Below are positions 32,117 to 40,690 of a stretch of 60,808 bases of DNA, piece by piece. A program made the position numbers and the translations under genes. The notes below the pieces were generated by a model, which did not search any database, had not been told where the DNA came from, and saw nothing but the letters and a program-made list of their open reading frames with translations. The stretch's first letter is position 1. Each line of letters begins with the position of its first letter. The stretch is taken from NCBI GenBank assembly GCA_023391275.1, contig JAEWBE010000102.1, positions 1 to 60,808 of the forward strand. The letters run 5' to 3'. Source of the stretch: Bacillota bacterium (GTDB taxonomy: Bacteria > Bacillota > Clostridia > Oscillospirales > Acutalibacteraceae).

Positions 32117-35100
32117 ATGTTTGTTCATCTGCATCTGCACAGTGAATACAGTCTGCTGGATGGCGCGTGCCGTATTAATCAGCTGGTTGCCGCTGCCGCC
32201 GAACGGGGGGACACTGCGGTTGCCGTTACCGACCACGGTGTAATGTACGGTGCGGTGGATTTTTATAAAGCCGCGAAAAAACGCGGGATTAAACCGATTA
32301 TCGGCTGCGAAGTTTATGTTGCGCAGCGTACTCGCTTTGACAGGATACATGAGCTGGATGCCGAGCACCGTCATCTGGTATTGCTTTGTGAAAATAACAC
32401 AGGGTATCAGAATTTAATTGCCATGGTTTCGCAGGCGTGGACGGAAGGATTTTACAGCAAACCACGCGTGGACTTTGAATTGCTGGAACAGTACCACGAG
32501 GGCTTGATTGCGTTGTCTGCCTGCCTTGCGGGTGAAATCCCGCGCGCGCTTACCGCGAATGATTATAACGGAGCAAAGCAGGCCGCATTGCGCTACAACA
32601 GTATTTTCGGTCAGGGCAATTTTTATCTGGAATTGCAGGATCACGGCATACTCGATCAAAAGCGGATTAATCCTTCCATGATCCGGTTGTCTGCCGAAAC
32701 GGGAATTCCGCTTGTCGTCACAAACGACTGTCATTACCTTAACCGGGAAGACAGCAAAATGCATCATATCCTTTTGTGTATTCAGACGAACCATACCATT
32801 GAAGATAAGGACGGCATGGAGTTAGAAAGCGATCAGTTTTATTATAAAACCGAGGAGGAAATGCGCGCCCTTTTCCCCGACCACCCAGAGGCCGCGGACA
32901 ATACAGTGCGTATCGCAGAGCGCTGTAACGTTGAATTTGAATTTGGCAACACCAAGCTGCCGCATTTCGATACTCCGAACGGGCAGGAAAATACAGCATA
33001 TTTTCGCGAACATTGCTACGCGGGGCTGCATCGGTATTATGGTGAACAGCCCGATCAGGGACTTGTCGATCGGCTGGAGTACGAACTGAATACGATTCAG
33101 AAAATGGGCTATGTAAACTATTACCTGATCGTGCATGATTTTGTCCGCTATGCCAAAGAGGCCGGCATCCCGGTGGGCCCCGGCAGAGGTTCGGGCGCAG
33201 GCAGCCTTGCTGCTTACTGTATCGGCATTACGGGGGTTGACCCTATCCGGTACAACCTGCTGTTTGAACGCTTCCTGAATCCGGAGCGCGTCAGCATGCC
33301 CGATTTTGACATCGATTTTTCCGACGAACGCCGTCAGGAAATGATTGAGTATGTGGTGCGCAAGTACGGCGCCGACCATGTCGCGCAGATTGTCACTTTC
33401 GGCACAATGGCCGCGCGCGGTTCTATCCGCGACGTGGGCAGGGCCATGGCCGTCCCTTACGCAACAGTGGACGGCATTGCAAAGCTTGTGCCGATGGAAC
33501 AGAACATCACGCTGGAAAAGGCGCTCAGAACGTCAAATGAGCTGAAACAGCGGTACGACACCGATCCGCAGGTGCATGAGCTTATTGACATGGCGTGTAA
33601 ACTGGAGGGTATGCCGCGCAATGCCTCCACCCATGCGGCGGGTGTTGTTATTACGGACAGACCGGTGGCGGAGTATGCGCCGCTCGCAAAAAACAACGAC
33701 TCAGTGGTAACGCAGTACACAATGACCACGCTGGAAGAACTGGGTCTGCTGAAAATGGATTTTCTCGGGCTGCGCAATCTTTCGGTGATTCGCAACGCGC
33801 AGGAAATGATTTGTGAGAAGATACCGGATTTTCAAATAGAAGATATTCCGATTGACGATAAAAAAGTATACAACATGCTTTCGAGCGGTGCGACGGACGG
33901 CGTGTTTCAATTTGAATCGTCGGGGATGCGCAGCGTAATCATGCAGCTGAAACCGGAAAATATTGAAGATCTGATTGCACTGAATTCATTGTATCGCCCG
34001 GGGCCTATGGAAAGTATCCCGCGGTATATTGAAAACCGCCATCATCCGGAAAAGGTGACTTACCGTCATCCTCTGCTTAAAAATATTCTTGACGTAACCT
34101 ACGGCTGTATTGTGTATCAGGAACAGGTGATGCAGATTTTCCGAAGCCTTGCCGGTTATTCGCTTGGCCGCGCGGATATTGTGCGCCGCGCCATGAGCAA
34201 GAAAAAAGCCGACGTAATGGAACGGGAGAGCAGAATTTTTATTTATGGCCTTACCGATGAACAAGGCAGGGTCGAGGTGGAGGGCTGTATCCGCCGTGGA
34301 GTGGACGAGCAGACCGCCAAGACAATTTACGGCGAGATGGAAAGCTTTGCATCCTATGCCTTTAACAAGTCCCACGCGGCCGCCTACGCCCTGCTGAGCT
34401 ATCAGACGGCATGGCTTAAATGCTGCTATCCGCGCGAATATATGGCGGCTTTGCTGACCAGTGTGCTGGATAACAACAACAAGCTGTCCGCTTATATTGC
34501 GGAATGCCTGCGCCTTGGAATCCGTGTTTTGCCGCCCCATGTGAATGAAAGCGGCGTCGGATTTACCGTTTCCGACAAGGATATCCGTTTTGGGCTGCTT
34601 GCGGTGCGCAACCTTGGCAGGGGTTTTATTGTCAGCCTTTTGCGCGACCGTTCGGAAAACGGCCCGTTTCTCTCGTTTTACAGTTTTTGCAAGCGAATGT
34701 ACGGCGAATTGAACCGCCGCGCGCTGGAGAGCCTTGTCAAATGCGGCGCACTTGACGGCCTCGGTCTGAATCGCCGGCAGATGATTTCCAGCGTAACGGG
34801 AATCATGGACTATCTGGATGCGGATAAACGGCGCAATGTGGATGGCCAGATGGGCTTTTTCGACAGTGCGGCCGCCTCCGCTGAGAAGGAATATACCGTG
34901 GCGGACATGCCCGACCTGAACATGGCTGATAAATTGGCTATGGAAAAAGAAGTGACCGGCATGTACCTTTCCGGCCACCCGATGGCGGAATACATTGATC
35001 TGTATGATGCGATCCATGCGAGCAGAACCGGGGAGATTCTGGATGACGCGCGGGAACAGGAGGGACGCTTCCATGACGGTGACAGCGCGACTTTGCTGGG

Positions 35101-35611
35101 TATTATCGTTTCGGTGAAGTTAAAGGTCACTAAAAGTAACAGTACAATGGCGTTTATCACACTGGAGGATATGTACGGTTCCATGGAGGTTCTGGTGTTT
35201 CCGAAAATTCTTTCCCAGTACGGCGAATGGATTGCCGAAGGCAAAATTGTGAAACTTTCCGGCAGAATCAGCATGCGTGAAGACGAGGATGCAAAGCTTG
35301 TCTGTGAAACGGTGGCCCCCGCTCCGCCGGCTCATTCGGACGGGCGGCAGACCGACAGAAAATCCAAATCGAACCGCCCCGGGCTTTATCTCAAGGTGCC
35401 CGGCGAGGAAAGCGAGGAATATGACCGTGCAAAGAGATACCTTGCCATATTTGACGGCCCGACTCCGCTGTATCTCTATTTTGAAGATACAAAAAAACTG
35501 CTGCGTGCGCCTGCTTCTATGCGCGTAAGTGTGAATGATGTATTGTTGAGGGAACTTCGTAAGCTGCTTGGAAATGAAAATGTTGCTCTGGTTTCTGAAA
35601 TGCAACAATAA
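32117..35611 (+). CDS. dnaE: DNA polymerase III subunit alpha
   Basis: This is 1164 residues from the ATG behind AAGGAGGGTGCGCAC (the frame reaches 32096). The N-terminal PHP domain starts FVHLHLHSEYSLLDGACRIN. The polymerase core holds GPGRGSGAGSLAAYCIGITG and the catalytic triad part MPDFDIDFSDERR. The palm/fingers include FQFESSGMRSVIMQLKP and RPGPMESIPRYIENR. A helix-hairpin-helix and an OB fold (TLLGIIVSVKLKVTKSN, FITLEDMYGSMEVLVFP) end the protein. Class DnaE1/DnaE3-type, with no exonuclease domain; Clostridia normally also use PolC as the main replicase, so this one likely serves priming extension or repair. Last gene of the hprK-dnaE run. Confidence 0.96.
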   Translation: MFVHLHLHSEYSLLDGACRINQLVAAAAERGDTAVAVTDHGVMYGAVDFYKAAKKRGIKPIIGCEVYVAQRTRFDRIHELDAEHRHLVLLCENNTGYQNLIAMVSQAWTEGFYSKPRVDFELLEQYHEGLIALSACLAGEIPRALTANDYNGAKQAALRYNSIFGQGNFYLELQDHGILDQKRINPSMIRLSAETGIPLVVTNDCHYLNREDSKMHHILLCIQTNHTIEDKDGMELESDQFYYKTEEEMRALFPDHPEAADNTVRIAERCNVEFEFGNTKLPHFDTPNGQENTAYFREHCYAGLHRYYGEQPDQGLVDRLEYELNTIQKMGYVNYYLIVHDFVRYAKEAGIPVGPGRGSGAGSLAAYCIGITGVDPIRYNLLFERFLNPERVSMPDFDIDFSDERRQEMIEYVVRKYGADHVAQIVTFGTMAARGSIRDVGRAMAVPYATVDGIAKLVPMEQNITLEKALRTSNELKQRYDTDPQVHELIDMACKLEGMPRNASTHAAGVVITDRPVAEYAPLAKNNDSVVTQYTMTTLEELGLLKMDFLGLRNLSVIRNAQEMICEKIPDFQIEDIPIDDKKVYNMLSSGATDGVFQFESSGMRSVIMQLKPENIEDLIALNSLYRPGPMESIPRYIENRHHPEKVTYRHPLLKNILDVTYGCIVYQEQVMQIFRSLAGYSLGRADIVRRAMSKKKADVMERESRIFIYGLTDEQGRVEVEGCIRRGVDEQTAKTIYGEMESFASYAFNKSHAAAYALLSYQTAWLKCCYPREYMAALLTSVLDNNNKLSAYIAECLRLGIRVLPPHVNESGVGFTVSDKDIRFGLLAVRNLGRGFIVSLLRDRSENGPFLSFYSFCKRMYGELNRRALESLVKCGALDGLGLNRRQMISSVTGIMDYLDADKRRNVDGQMGFFDSAAASAEKEYTVADMPDLNMADKLAMEKEVTGMYLSGHPMAEYIDLYDAIHASRTGEILDDAREQEGRFHDGDSATLLGIIVSVKLKVTKSNSTMAFITLEDMYGSMEVLVFPKILSQYGEWIAEGKIVKLSGRISMREDEDAKLVCETVAPAPPAHSDGRQTDRKSKSNRPGLYLKVPGEESEEYDRAKRYLAIFDGPTPLYLYFEDTKKLLRAPASMRVSVNDVLLRELRKLLGNENVALVSEMQQ

Positions 35612-35646
35612 TCCATATAGCAGGGATAATAATCCATATTTTTGAG

Positions 35647-35676
35647 TTGATTATTATTTGTCAAATAGATTATAAT
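35647..35676 (+). promoter_or_regulatory. pfkA promoter
   Basis: TTGATT (35647-35652), 18 bases, perfect TATAAT (35671-35676), 44 bases before the ATG. Confidence 0.65.
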
Positions 35677-35720
35677 ATTATATATAGTCTGTGTACTTTT
35701 AACATTAGGGGGAAAACATC

Positions 35721-36689
35721 ATGAGCACAAAGACAATCGCTGTTTTAACCAGCGGCGGCGACGCCCCGGGTATGAACGCGGCAGTTCGTGCAGTGGCAAG
35801 GACGGGAATTGCATTTGGAATGCGCGTTATGGGTATCCGCAGGGGATACAACGGGCTTTTAAACGGGGATCTGTTCGAAATGAATCTTCGCAGTGTTTCC
35901 GACATCATCCATCATGGCGGCACAGCACTGTTTACCGCTCGCAGCCCGGAGTTTAACACGCCGGCTGGCGTGCAGAAAGCGGCTGATAACTGCCGTAAAC
36001 TGGGTATTGACGGTGTGGTGGTCATCGGTGGAGACGGTTCCTTCCGCGGCGCCAGGGACTTAACCGGTGCGGGCATTCCATGCATTGGTGTTCCGGGTAC
36101 TATCGATAACGATATTGCTTCGAGCGAATACACAATCGGCTTTGACACCGCTATGAATACTGCGGTGGAAATGGTTGACCGTTTGCGCGACACAACCGAA
36201 TCCCATGACCGTTGCAGCGTGGTTGAGGTAATGGGCAGGCGCTGCGGTGATCTGGCTCTGCAAACCGGCATCGCGGTCGGTGCAACTTCCATTTTGGTTC
36301 CGGAAGTTCCGTTTGATTTTCAGAAGGACATTATTGACCGGATGCGGTATACCCAGAAGACGGGTAAAAAGCACTTCATTATCGTGGTCGCCGAGGGCGT
36401 CGGCAAGGTTGACAAGCTTGCAAAAGATATCGAAGCTGAAACGGGTATCGAAACCAGGGCTACTGTGCTTGGCCATGTTCAGCGCGGCGGTTCGCCGACT
36501 TTACGCGATCGTGTGGTCGGCAGTGAAATGGGTTATTATGCCGCGCAGCTGCTGCATGATGGCAGCAGCAACCGTGTTATCGTGATGCGGGGCGGTAAAA
36601 TAGTCGATCTTGACATCACTGAGGCGCTCAACATGACAAGGGAATTTGATAAACATTTATACGATATTGCGCATACGATTTCGATCTGA
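35721..36689 (+). CDS. pfkA: ATP-dependent 6-phosphofructokinase
   Basis: This 322-residue protein contains TSGGDAPGMNAAVRAVART near the start (ATP site), VVIGGDGSFRGARDL, VPGTIDNDIASSEYTIGFDT with the catalytic Asp region, EVMGRRCGDLALQTGIAVGA and LGHVQRGGSPTLRDRVVGSE. The GGDGS form with Gly after D indicates ATP, not pyrophosphate, as donor. It commits fructose 6-phosphate to glycolysis. The length equals bacterial PfkA. TAGGGGGAAAACATC precedes the ATG. It stands alone, with its own promoter and terminator; a pyruvate kinase gene is not next to it. Confidence 0.96.
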   Translation: MSTKTIAVLTSGGDAPGMNAAVRAVARTGIAFGMRVMGIRRGYNGLLNGDLFEMNLRSVSDIIHHGGTALFTARSPEFNTPAGVQKAADNCRKLGIDGVVVIGGDGSFRGARDLTGAGIPCIGVPGTIDNDIASSEYTIGFDTAMNTAVEMVDRLRDTTESHDRCSVVEVMGRRCGDLALQTGIAVGATSILVPEVPFDFQKDIIDRMRYTQKTGKKHFIIVVAEGVGKVDKLAKDIEAETGIETRATVLGHVQRGGSPTLRDRVVGSEMGYYAAQLLHDGSSNRVIVMRGGKIVDLDITEALNMTREFDKHLYDIAHTISI

Positions 36690-36702
36690 ACATTAAATTA
36701 AA

Positions 36703-36738
36703 TAAAAAACCGCCCGATATAAAATCAGGCGGTTTTTT
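36703..36738 (+). terminator. Terminator after pfkA
   Basis: AAAAACCGCC and GGCGGTTTTT pair over ten bases around a 13-base loop; the T run extends further. The stretch up to 36967 holds no gene but has a -10-like TATAAT at 36931. Confidence 0.85.
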
Positions 36739-36967
36739 TGCGCCTGCAGTCCGTTTGCCGCATTTTGTTGCCGGGGCTGTTTAATCCCAATTTTCCGGGC
36801 CGTTTTATCCCATTTTATGCACCACAAACAAAACAGGTTTTGTTTGTGAAATTTTTATATATTAAAAATAGAAAAATAAAAAGAATTGGGAAAAGCTGCA
36901 TTTACTGTTTATTCTTGTGACTAAAAATGCTATAATCTTACAAGAAATAACGATGGAGAATTTAACG

Positions 36968-38185
36968 ATGAATTTTAATGTGAACGAGTTATTAAACTCA
37001 CTTTCTTTTACTTTGGATTATGTCGAGAATGACTTAATCAGCAATGTGACCAATCACGGCAGGCGCGTGGCATATATTGCGGCACGGATTGGCGAAAAAC
37101 TGAAGTTATCCGATCATGATCTTTTTGATCTTATCTCCTATTCTTTATTGCATGACTGCGGAGTTACAAAATCGCTGCTTCAGGTAAAAACGGCAGATGA
37201 TTTTTTCAAAATTGAGTTGAACCGCATTCATTGCATTGAAGGTGAAAAAAATATAAGGGTATTTCCCTTTTTTGTAAAAATCCCCAATGTGATTCTTTAT
37301 CATCATGAGCATTACGACGGCAGTGGCTTTTTTAAAATTGCGGGGAAAGAGATTCCATTGTATTCCAGAATTATCGCACTGGCGGATTATATTGCCATAG
37401 AATTTTCAGAAGTTAAAAATAACAATGATATTGTTGAATCGGTCAAAGAAACAATTGTGTTTTTTGATTCGGATCTAGTCGAAATTTTCCTGGAGTTAAG
37501 CCGCAATATTGAGTTTTGGCTGAATATGAGTGATGACTTTGTGTATGGCGCTTTAAATCATATCATGCCAAGCGTAATCAGAAAATTCAGTTACAGGGAG
37601 ATGCGTTCGGTATCCCAGATTTTCAGCAGTATTATCGATGCAAAATCACCGTTTACCGGTTCTCATTCGCGCGGAATCAGTGAAAAAACCGGAATTCTCT
37701 GCAAGTACTATGAGTTTGATGAAGATGATTATTGGATGATGCGGATTGCGGCCGACCTGCACGATCTGGGAAAATTAATGGTTCCGAACAAAATACTCGA
37801 CAAACCGAGCGCGTTGACTTCTTCCGAAATTGCGGTAATTCAATCGCATCCTTTTTTTACTCGCAGGGCGCTCGAGATTATCACCGGGTTTGAAAAAATC
37901 GCCGATTGGGCGGCAAATCACCATGAAAAACTGAATGGCGGGGGGTATCCTTACGGGCTGGATGAAGATCGTCTGGATTTTAATTCCCGTCTTTTGTGCT
38001 GCGTGGATATTTATCAGGCGCTTACGGAAGACAGACCCTACCGTAAAGCCATGTCGCACCAGAGAGCGGTCAGTATGATGCGGAACATGGCACAGCATCA
38101 TCTTATTGAGGAATCTGTTGTGGAAGACATCAGTTTTATTTTTGCAAGGGAAGCCCAGCTGGCTGAACAAAACATTGTAAAATAA
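36968..38185 (+). CDS. HD-GYP domain protein with two HD-type halves
   Basis: This is 405 residues from the ATG at 36968 (GGAG nine bases ahead). The frame is open to 36917, but a TATAAT at 36931 lies in that stretch, which argues against the earlier starts. The N-terminal half is HD-like: NHGRRVAYIAARIGEKLKLS, YSLLHDCGV and YHHEHYDGSGFFKIAGKEIP. The C-terminal half is a full HD-GYP: GSHSRGISEKTGILC, AADLHDLGKLMVPNKILDKP, HPFFTRRALEI and NHHEKLNGGGYPYGL. HD-GYP enzymes break down cyclic di-GMP; the C-terminal half has the metal ligands, the N-terminal half may be a sensor or second site. No membrane segment. The ligand is inferred from family. Confidence 0.85.
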   Translation: MNFNVNELLNSLSFTLDYVENDLISNVTNHGRRVAYIAARIGEKLKLSDHDLFDLISYSLLHDCGVTKSLLQVKTADDFFKIELNRIHCIEGEKNIRVFPFFVKIPNVILYHHEHYDGSGFFKIAGKEIPLYSRIIALADYIAIEFSEVKNNNDIVESVKETIVFFDSDLVEIFLELSRNIEFWLNMSDDFVYGALNHIMPSVIRKFSYREMRSVSQIFSSIIDAKSPFTGSHSRGISEKTGILCKYYEFDEDDYWMMRIAADLHDLGKLMVPNKILDKPSALTSSEIAVIQSHPFFTRRALEIITGFEKIADWAANHHEKLNGGGYPYGLDEDRLDFNSRLLCCVDIYQALTEDRPYRKAMSHQRAVSMMRNMAQHHLIEESVVEDISFIFAREAQLAEQNIVK

Positions 38186-38223
38186 TTTTTATTTATTAAA
38201 ACAGAACCCGGTAATCTGCTTTT

Positions 38224-38379
38224 TTAATTTGTCGCTTTGAAATGTTCCGCAACTTCCATCAATTCCCCCAGAGTGCAAATTTCGGCTCCTGATTCCAGAA
38301 TGCGGTTTTTTATCTGGATTGGCAGCGACTCAAAGTAATCCCGCAAATCCGGATTGTTTTCATAAAAAGTATCTGGCAT
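38224..38379 (-). CDS. Small protein, paralogue of the product of 38438-38593
   Basis: This is 51 residues from the ATG behind GAAGGAGGTGATAG; the longer frame to 38421 has no ribosome binding site. The sequence MPDTFYENNPDLRDYFESLP, IQIKNRILESGAEICTLGEL, MEVAEHFKATN is acidic and helical. It aligns over its whole length with the neighbour, sharing YFxSLPxxI, SG/GG, and a final EDL/GEL helix. No function is known to me. Confidence 0.65.
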   Translation of the reverse strand: MPDTFYENNPDLRDYFESLPIQIKNRILESGAEICTLGELMEVAEHFKATN

Positions 38380-38437
38380 TCTATCACCTCCTTCGAAAAT
38401 AAAGTACGAAAAGCGGGGCATTACTGCTCCGCTTCAT

Positions 38438-38593
38438 TTATTTTTGCTTCATTAAATTATCAGCGCACCGGCGCAAATCCTCTTCCGAAGTAATTTTCGG
38501 GCCTCCCTGTTTAATTGTTTCTTGAATATGAGGGGGCAAAGACTGAAAATACTGATTAGTATCGATATTTTGAAAAAAGATGCTGTCAGACAT
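38438..38593 (-). CDS. Small protein, tandem paralogue
   Basis: This is 51 residues: MSDSIFFQNIDTNQYFQSLP, PHIQETIKQGGPKITSEEDL, RRCADNLMKQK. GAGGTGAATTTT precedes the ATG. Exactly as long as the product of 38224-38379 and alignable end to end, so the two arose by duplication. A hairpin (AAGCGGAGCA and TGCCCCGCTT, minus strand) lies between the genes and may reduce expression of the second. Membrane segments and signal peptide are absent. Confidence 0.65.
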   Translation of the reverse strand: MSDSIFFQNIDTNQYFQSLPPHIQETIKQGGPKITSEEDLRRCADNLMKQK

Positions 38594-38780
38594 AAAATTC
38601 ACCTCATGGTTAGTTTTTACAAAAAGATTTGTTTTAAAAGATGAAAATTACGGAAGCGGTTGCTTAAAGAGTTTGTTATAGGATGCTTGAAATTCCGCCA
38701 AACCCGCCAAATAAGAAAGCATATCGGCGTCATTTAAAGAATAAAATCCTAATATCAAATTATGTTAGGGTGATTTAACC

Positions 38781-39230
38781 TTGAATCGGATTGGAAATTT
38801 TCTGTTAAAAAATATGGTCTTGCTTCTGATCGGCGGTGATATTTATCAACTGATTGAGATTCTTTACCGAGGTTATTCCCATTGGAGTATGTTTATACTG
38901 GGAGGAATTTGCTTCCTGTCCCTTGGCTATATCAATAAATTTTTGTCATGGGCGACACCGCTGCCGCTGCAAATGCTGATTGGCATGGTGATGATTACTG
39001 TACTGGAATTTGTGACGGGTCTGATTGTAAATATTTATTTTGGGTGGAACGTTTGGGATTATTCCCATATGCCGCTTAATTTGTGGGGGCAAATCAGTGT
39101 GTTATCAAGCATCGGGTGGTACTTTTTATCGGTGGTCGGAATTGTACTGGACGATTATCTTCGTTACTGGCTTTTCCATGAGGAGAAGCCCCGGTATTCC
39201 ATCGGTTTTACAAAGTTGAAAAAATCTTGA
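38781..39230 (+). CDS. Putative ABC transporter permease, CmpB family
   Basis: This 149-residue membrane protein starts at a TTG. Four to five helices are seen: NMVLLLIGGDIYQLIEILYR, HWSMFILGGICFLSLGYINK, MLIGMVMITVLEFVTGLIVN, and one near the end (IGWYFLSVVGIVLDDYL). The block NIYFGWNVWDYSHMPLNLWG, QI is typical of the PF06541 (ABC_trans_CmpB) family. Despite its name the family has no proven transporter role and no ATPase gene lies nearby. The ribosome binding site is weak (TTAGGGTGATTTAACC). Confidence 0.75.
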   Translation: MNRIGNFLLKNMVLLLIGGDIYQLIEILYRGYSHWSMFILGGICFLSLGYINKFLSWATPLPLQMLIGMVMITVLEFVTGLIVNIYFGWNVWDYSHMPLNLWGQISVLSSIGWYFLSVVGIVLDDYLRYWLFHEEKPRYSIGFTKLKKS

Positions 39231-39283
39231 TTTCGATCGGAATTCACTCAGAATTTTATGCATTGACATTCTGAAATCCAGTA

Positions 39284-39313
39284 TTGACAAGCTTTATCAA
39301 ACCCGCATAACAT
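39284..39313 (+). promoter_or_regulatory. Promoter of the 39344 small gene
   Basis: TTGACA (39284-39289), 18 bases, TAACAT (39308-39313), 31 bases ahead of the start codon. AAAGGAG follows as ribosome binding site. Confidence 0.55.
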
Positions 39314-39343
39314 GTAGTATCCTTTCATGAAAGGAGTGACACG

Positions 39344-39550
39344 ATGAGTTTGTACCGTTATTCTAATGATAATGGAGATGTATCGGGCACCAATACTTCT
39401 AATGGTAATAGCTGCAGTAAGGGTTGTGACAGTGAAAGTGCAAACGCTCTTAAACGAATCCTTTCTCAACTGGATGATTTAAATAATCAGGATTTGCGCT
39501 TGCTTGATGACATTGTTGAAAGGCTTTTGTGCAGCCGTTCCAGAGCATAA
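39344..39550 (+). CDS. Small hypothetical protein
   Basis: This 68-residue protein starts MSLYRYSNDNGDVSGTNTSN with a serine/asparagine-rich part containing CSKGC, then a helical stretch ALKRILSQLDDLNNQDLRLL, DDIVERLLCSRS. AAAGGAGTGACACG precedes the ATG. The promoter and start are good, so it is probably expressed. No family recognised. The Cys pairs could bind metal or form a bridge, but this is speculation. Confidence 0.6.
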   Translation: MSLYRYSNDNGDVSGTNTSNGNSCSKGCDSESANALKRILSQLDDLNNQDLRLLDDIVERLLCSRSRA

Positions 39551-39698
39551 ATTAATTACCTCCTTTACGAGTGCGGGAAGGGGCGCTCCGCCACGCAAAA
39601 AACGGGGCGCCCAAAAGGTAAATCTGCTGTTTGCTGAAAAGAGGAAGTGGTTGGGCAAACGGTGAATTCTGCAAATTTTAATTATGCAATTTTATCAT

Positions 39699-39727
39699 TT
39701 GACAAATACAAATATTTAGAGTATAGT
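39699..39727 (+). promoter_or_regulatory. Promoter of the zinc-ribbon gene
   Basis: TTGACA (39699-39704), 17 bases, TATAGT (39722-39727); 60 bases before the ATG. Confidence 0.75.
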
Positions 39728-39787
39728 AATACATAGTGCTTGACCGTGCGTTAGGCATATATTTTTATAAATGAGGTATACTACTAC

Positions 39788-40072
39788 ATGTACGAAGACA
39801 AAACTTTAATTTGCAAAGACTGCGGAGCTGAATTTGAATTTACTGCAAGCGAGCAGGAATTCTATGTTGAAAAGGGATTTACAAATGAACCCCAGCGCTG
39901 CAAAGCTTGCCGCGATGCACGTAAAAACGCAAGAGGCGGTTCCTCCAATGGCGGCAACCGTGAGATGTTCGAGGCAACTTGTGCAGAATGCGGAAAAACC
40001 TGCAAAGTTCCTTTCAAACCCAGCAATGATCGTCCGGTCTATTGCAGTGACTGCTTTGCGAATAGAAGATAA
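39788..40072 (+). CDS. Zinc-ribbon domain protein (CxxC-x17-CxxC type)
   Basis: This 94-residue protein holds two Cys4 clusters. The first is ICKDCGAEFEFTASEQEFY to RCKACRDARK; the second is TCAECGKTCKVPFKPSNDRP then VYCSDCFANR. Both have CxxC pairs about 17-20 residues apart, as in the small zinc-ribbon proteins common in Clostridia and Bacteroidetes. They are linked by a glycine/serine/asparagine-rich stretch. The role is probably nucleic-acid or protein binding; nothing specific is known. Strong promoter and terminator make it a single, well-expressed gene. Confidence 0.85.
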   Translation: MYEDKTLICKDCGAEFEFTASEQEFYVEKGFTNEPQRCKACRDARKNARGGSSNGGNREMFEATCAECGKTCKVPFKPSNDRPVYCSDCFANRR

Positions 40073-40093
40073 ACCATAAAATCGTGGATTTTG

Positions 40094-40120
40094 GTGCGCC
40101 TTTCGGGGCGCACTTTTTTA
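40094..40120 (+). terminator. Terminator after the zinc-ribbon gene
   Basis: GTGCGCC and GGCGCAC pair around a five-base loop with extra G and are followed by TTTTTT. Confidence 0.85.
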
Positions 40121-40148
40121 TTGACCTTTTCACAATCTGTGATAAAAT
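40121..40148 (+). promoter_or_regulatory. Promoter of the YbjQ-family gene
   Basis: TTGACC (40121-40126), 16 bases, TAAAAT (40143-40148), 35 bases ahead of the ATG. It starts directly at the end of the preceding terminator. Confidence 0.6.
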
Positions 40149-40183
40149 GATAGCAACCTGTTTTATTATAAGGAGGCATCATA

Positions 40184-40504
40184 ATGATTGTTACTACCAC
40201 ACCAACAATTGAAGGAAAGCAAATTGCCGAATACAAAGGTGTTGTGTTTGGGGAAGTAATCTCCGGGGTGAATTTTATAAAAGATTTTGCAGCGGGTTTG
40301 TCAAACTTTTTCGGTGGACGCTCCACAAGCTACGAAGAAGAACTTATTCAGGCCCGGGAAAATGCAATGAAGGAAATGGAACAGCGTGCCTTTCAGCTGG
40401 GCGCGAATGCCGTGGTCGGAGTAGACATTGATTATGAGGTGCTTGGCGCCGACAACGGAATGCTTATGGTGACCGCTTCCGGAACCGCTGTACGGATTTC
40501 TTAA
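40184..40504 (+). CDS. YbjQ family (DUF74) heavy-metal-binding-like protein
   Basis: This 106-residue protein has the pattern MIVTTTPTIEGKQIAEYKGV, VFGEVISGVNFIKDF, ELIQARENAMKEMEQRAFQL, GANAVVGVDIDYEVLG and MVTASGTAVRI. This is the full YbjQ/DUF74 domain, which forms a pentameric dodecin-like fold. The heavy-metal name comes from one structure; the function is unproven. AAGGAGGCATCATA precedes the ATG. Single gene with its own promoter and terminator. Confidence 0.9.
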   Translation: MIVTTTPTIEGKQIAEYKGVVFGEVISGVNFIKDFAAGLSNFFGGRSTSYEEELIQARENAMKEMEQRAFQLGANAVVGVDIDYEVLGADNGMLMVTASGTAVRIS

Positions 40505-40527
40505 AATTTCTTTTTTAACTTAATAAG

Positions 40528-40567
40528 GCCGCAGGAATACTGGATTTTTGTATTTCTGCGGCTTTTT
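40528..40567 (+). terminator. Terminator after the YbjQ-family gene
   Basis: GCCGCAGGAATAC and GTATTTCTGCGGC pair over 13 bases with one mismatch and are followed by TTTTT. Confidence 0.85.
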
Positions 40568-40690
40568 GCGTTTCAAACTTGGTGAAATGCCTGTTCCCAG
40601 TAATACACTGCCCTTGATTTACATATATTGAGAAGACGTATTATGTAAAAAATCATTTCCAATATGATTTTATGGAAAGGTGTGATCAGT

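Noticed and set aside
33986..35074. A 362-codon minus-strand frame opposite dnaE
   Set aside because: It is an antisense shadow of the dnaE reading frame, without start signal or recognisable protein pattern. The same holds for the 224-codon frame opposite asnS (21991-22665) and others.
36738..36920. A 60-codon plus-strand frame after pfkA
   Set aside because: It begins at the pfkA terminator, has no ribosome binding site, and overlaps the likely promoter of the HD-GYP gene.
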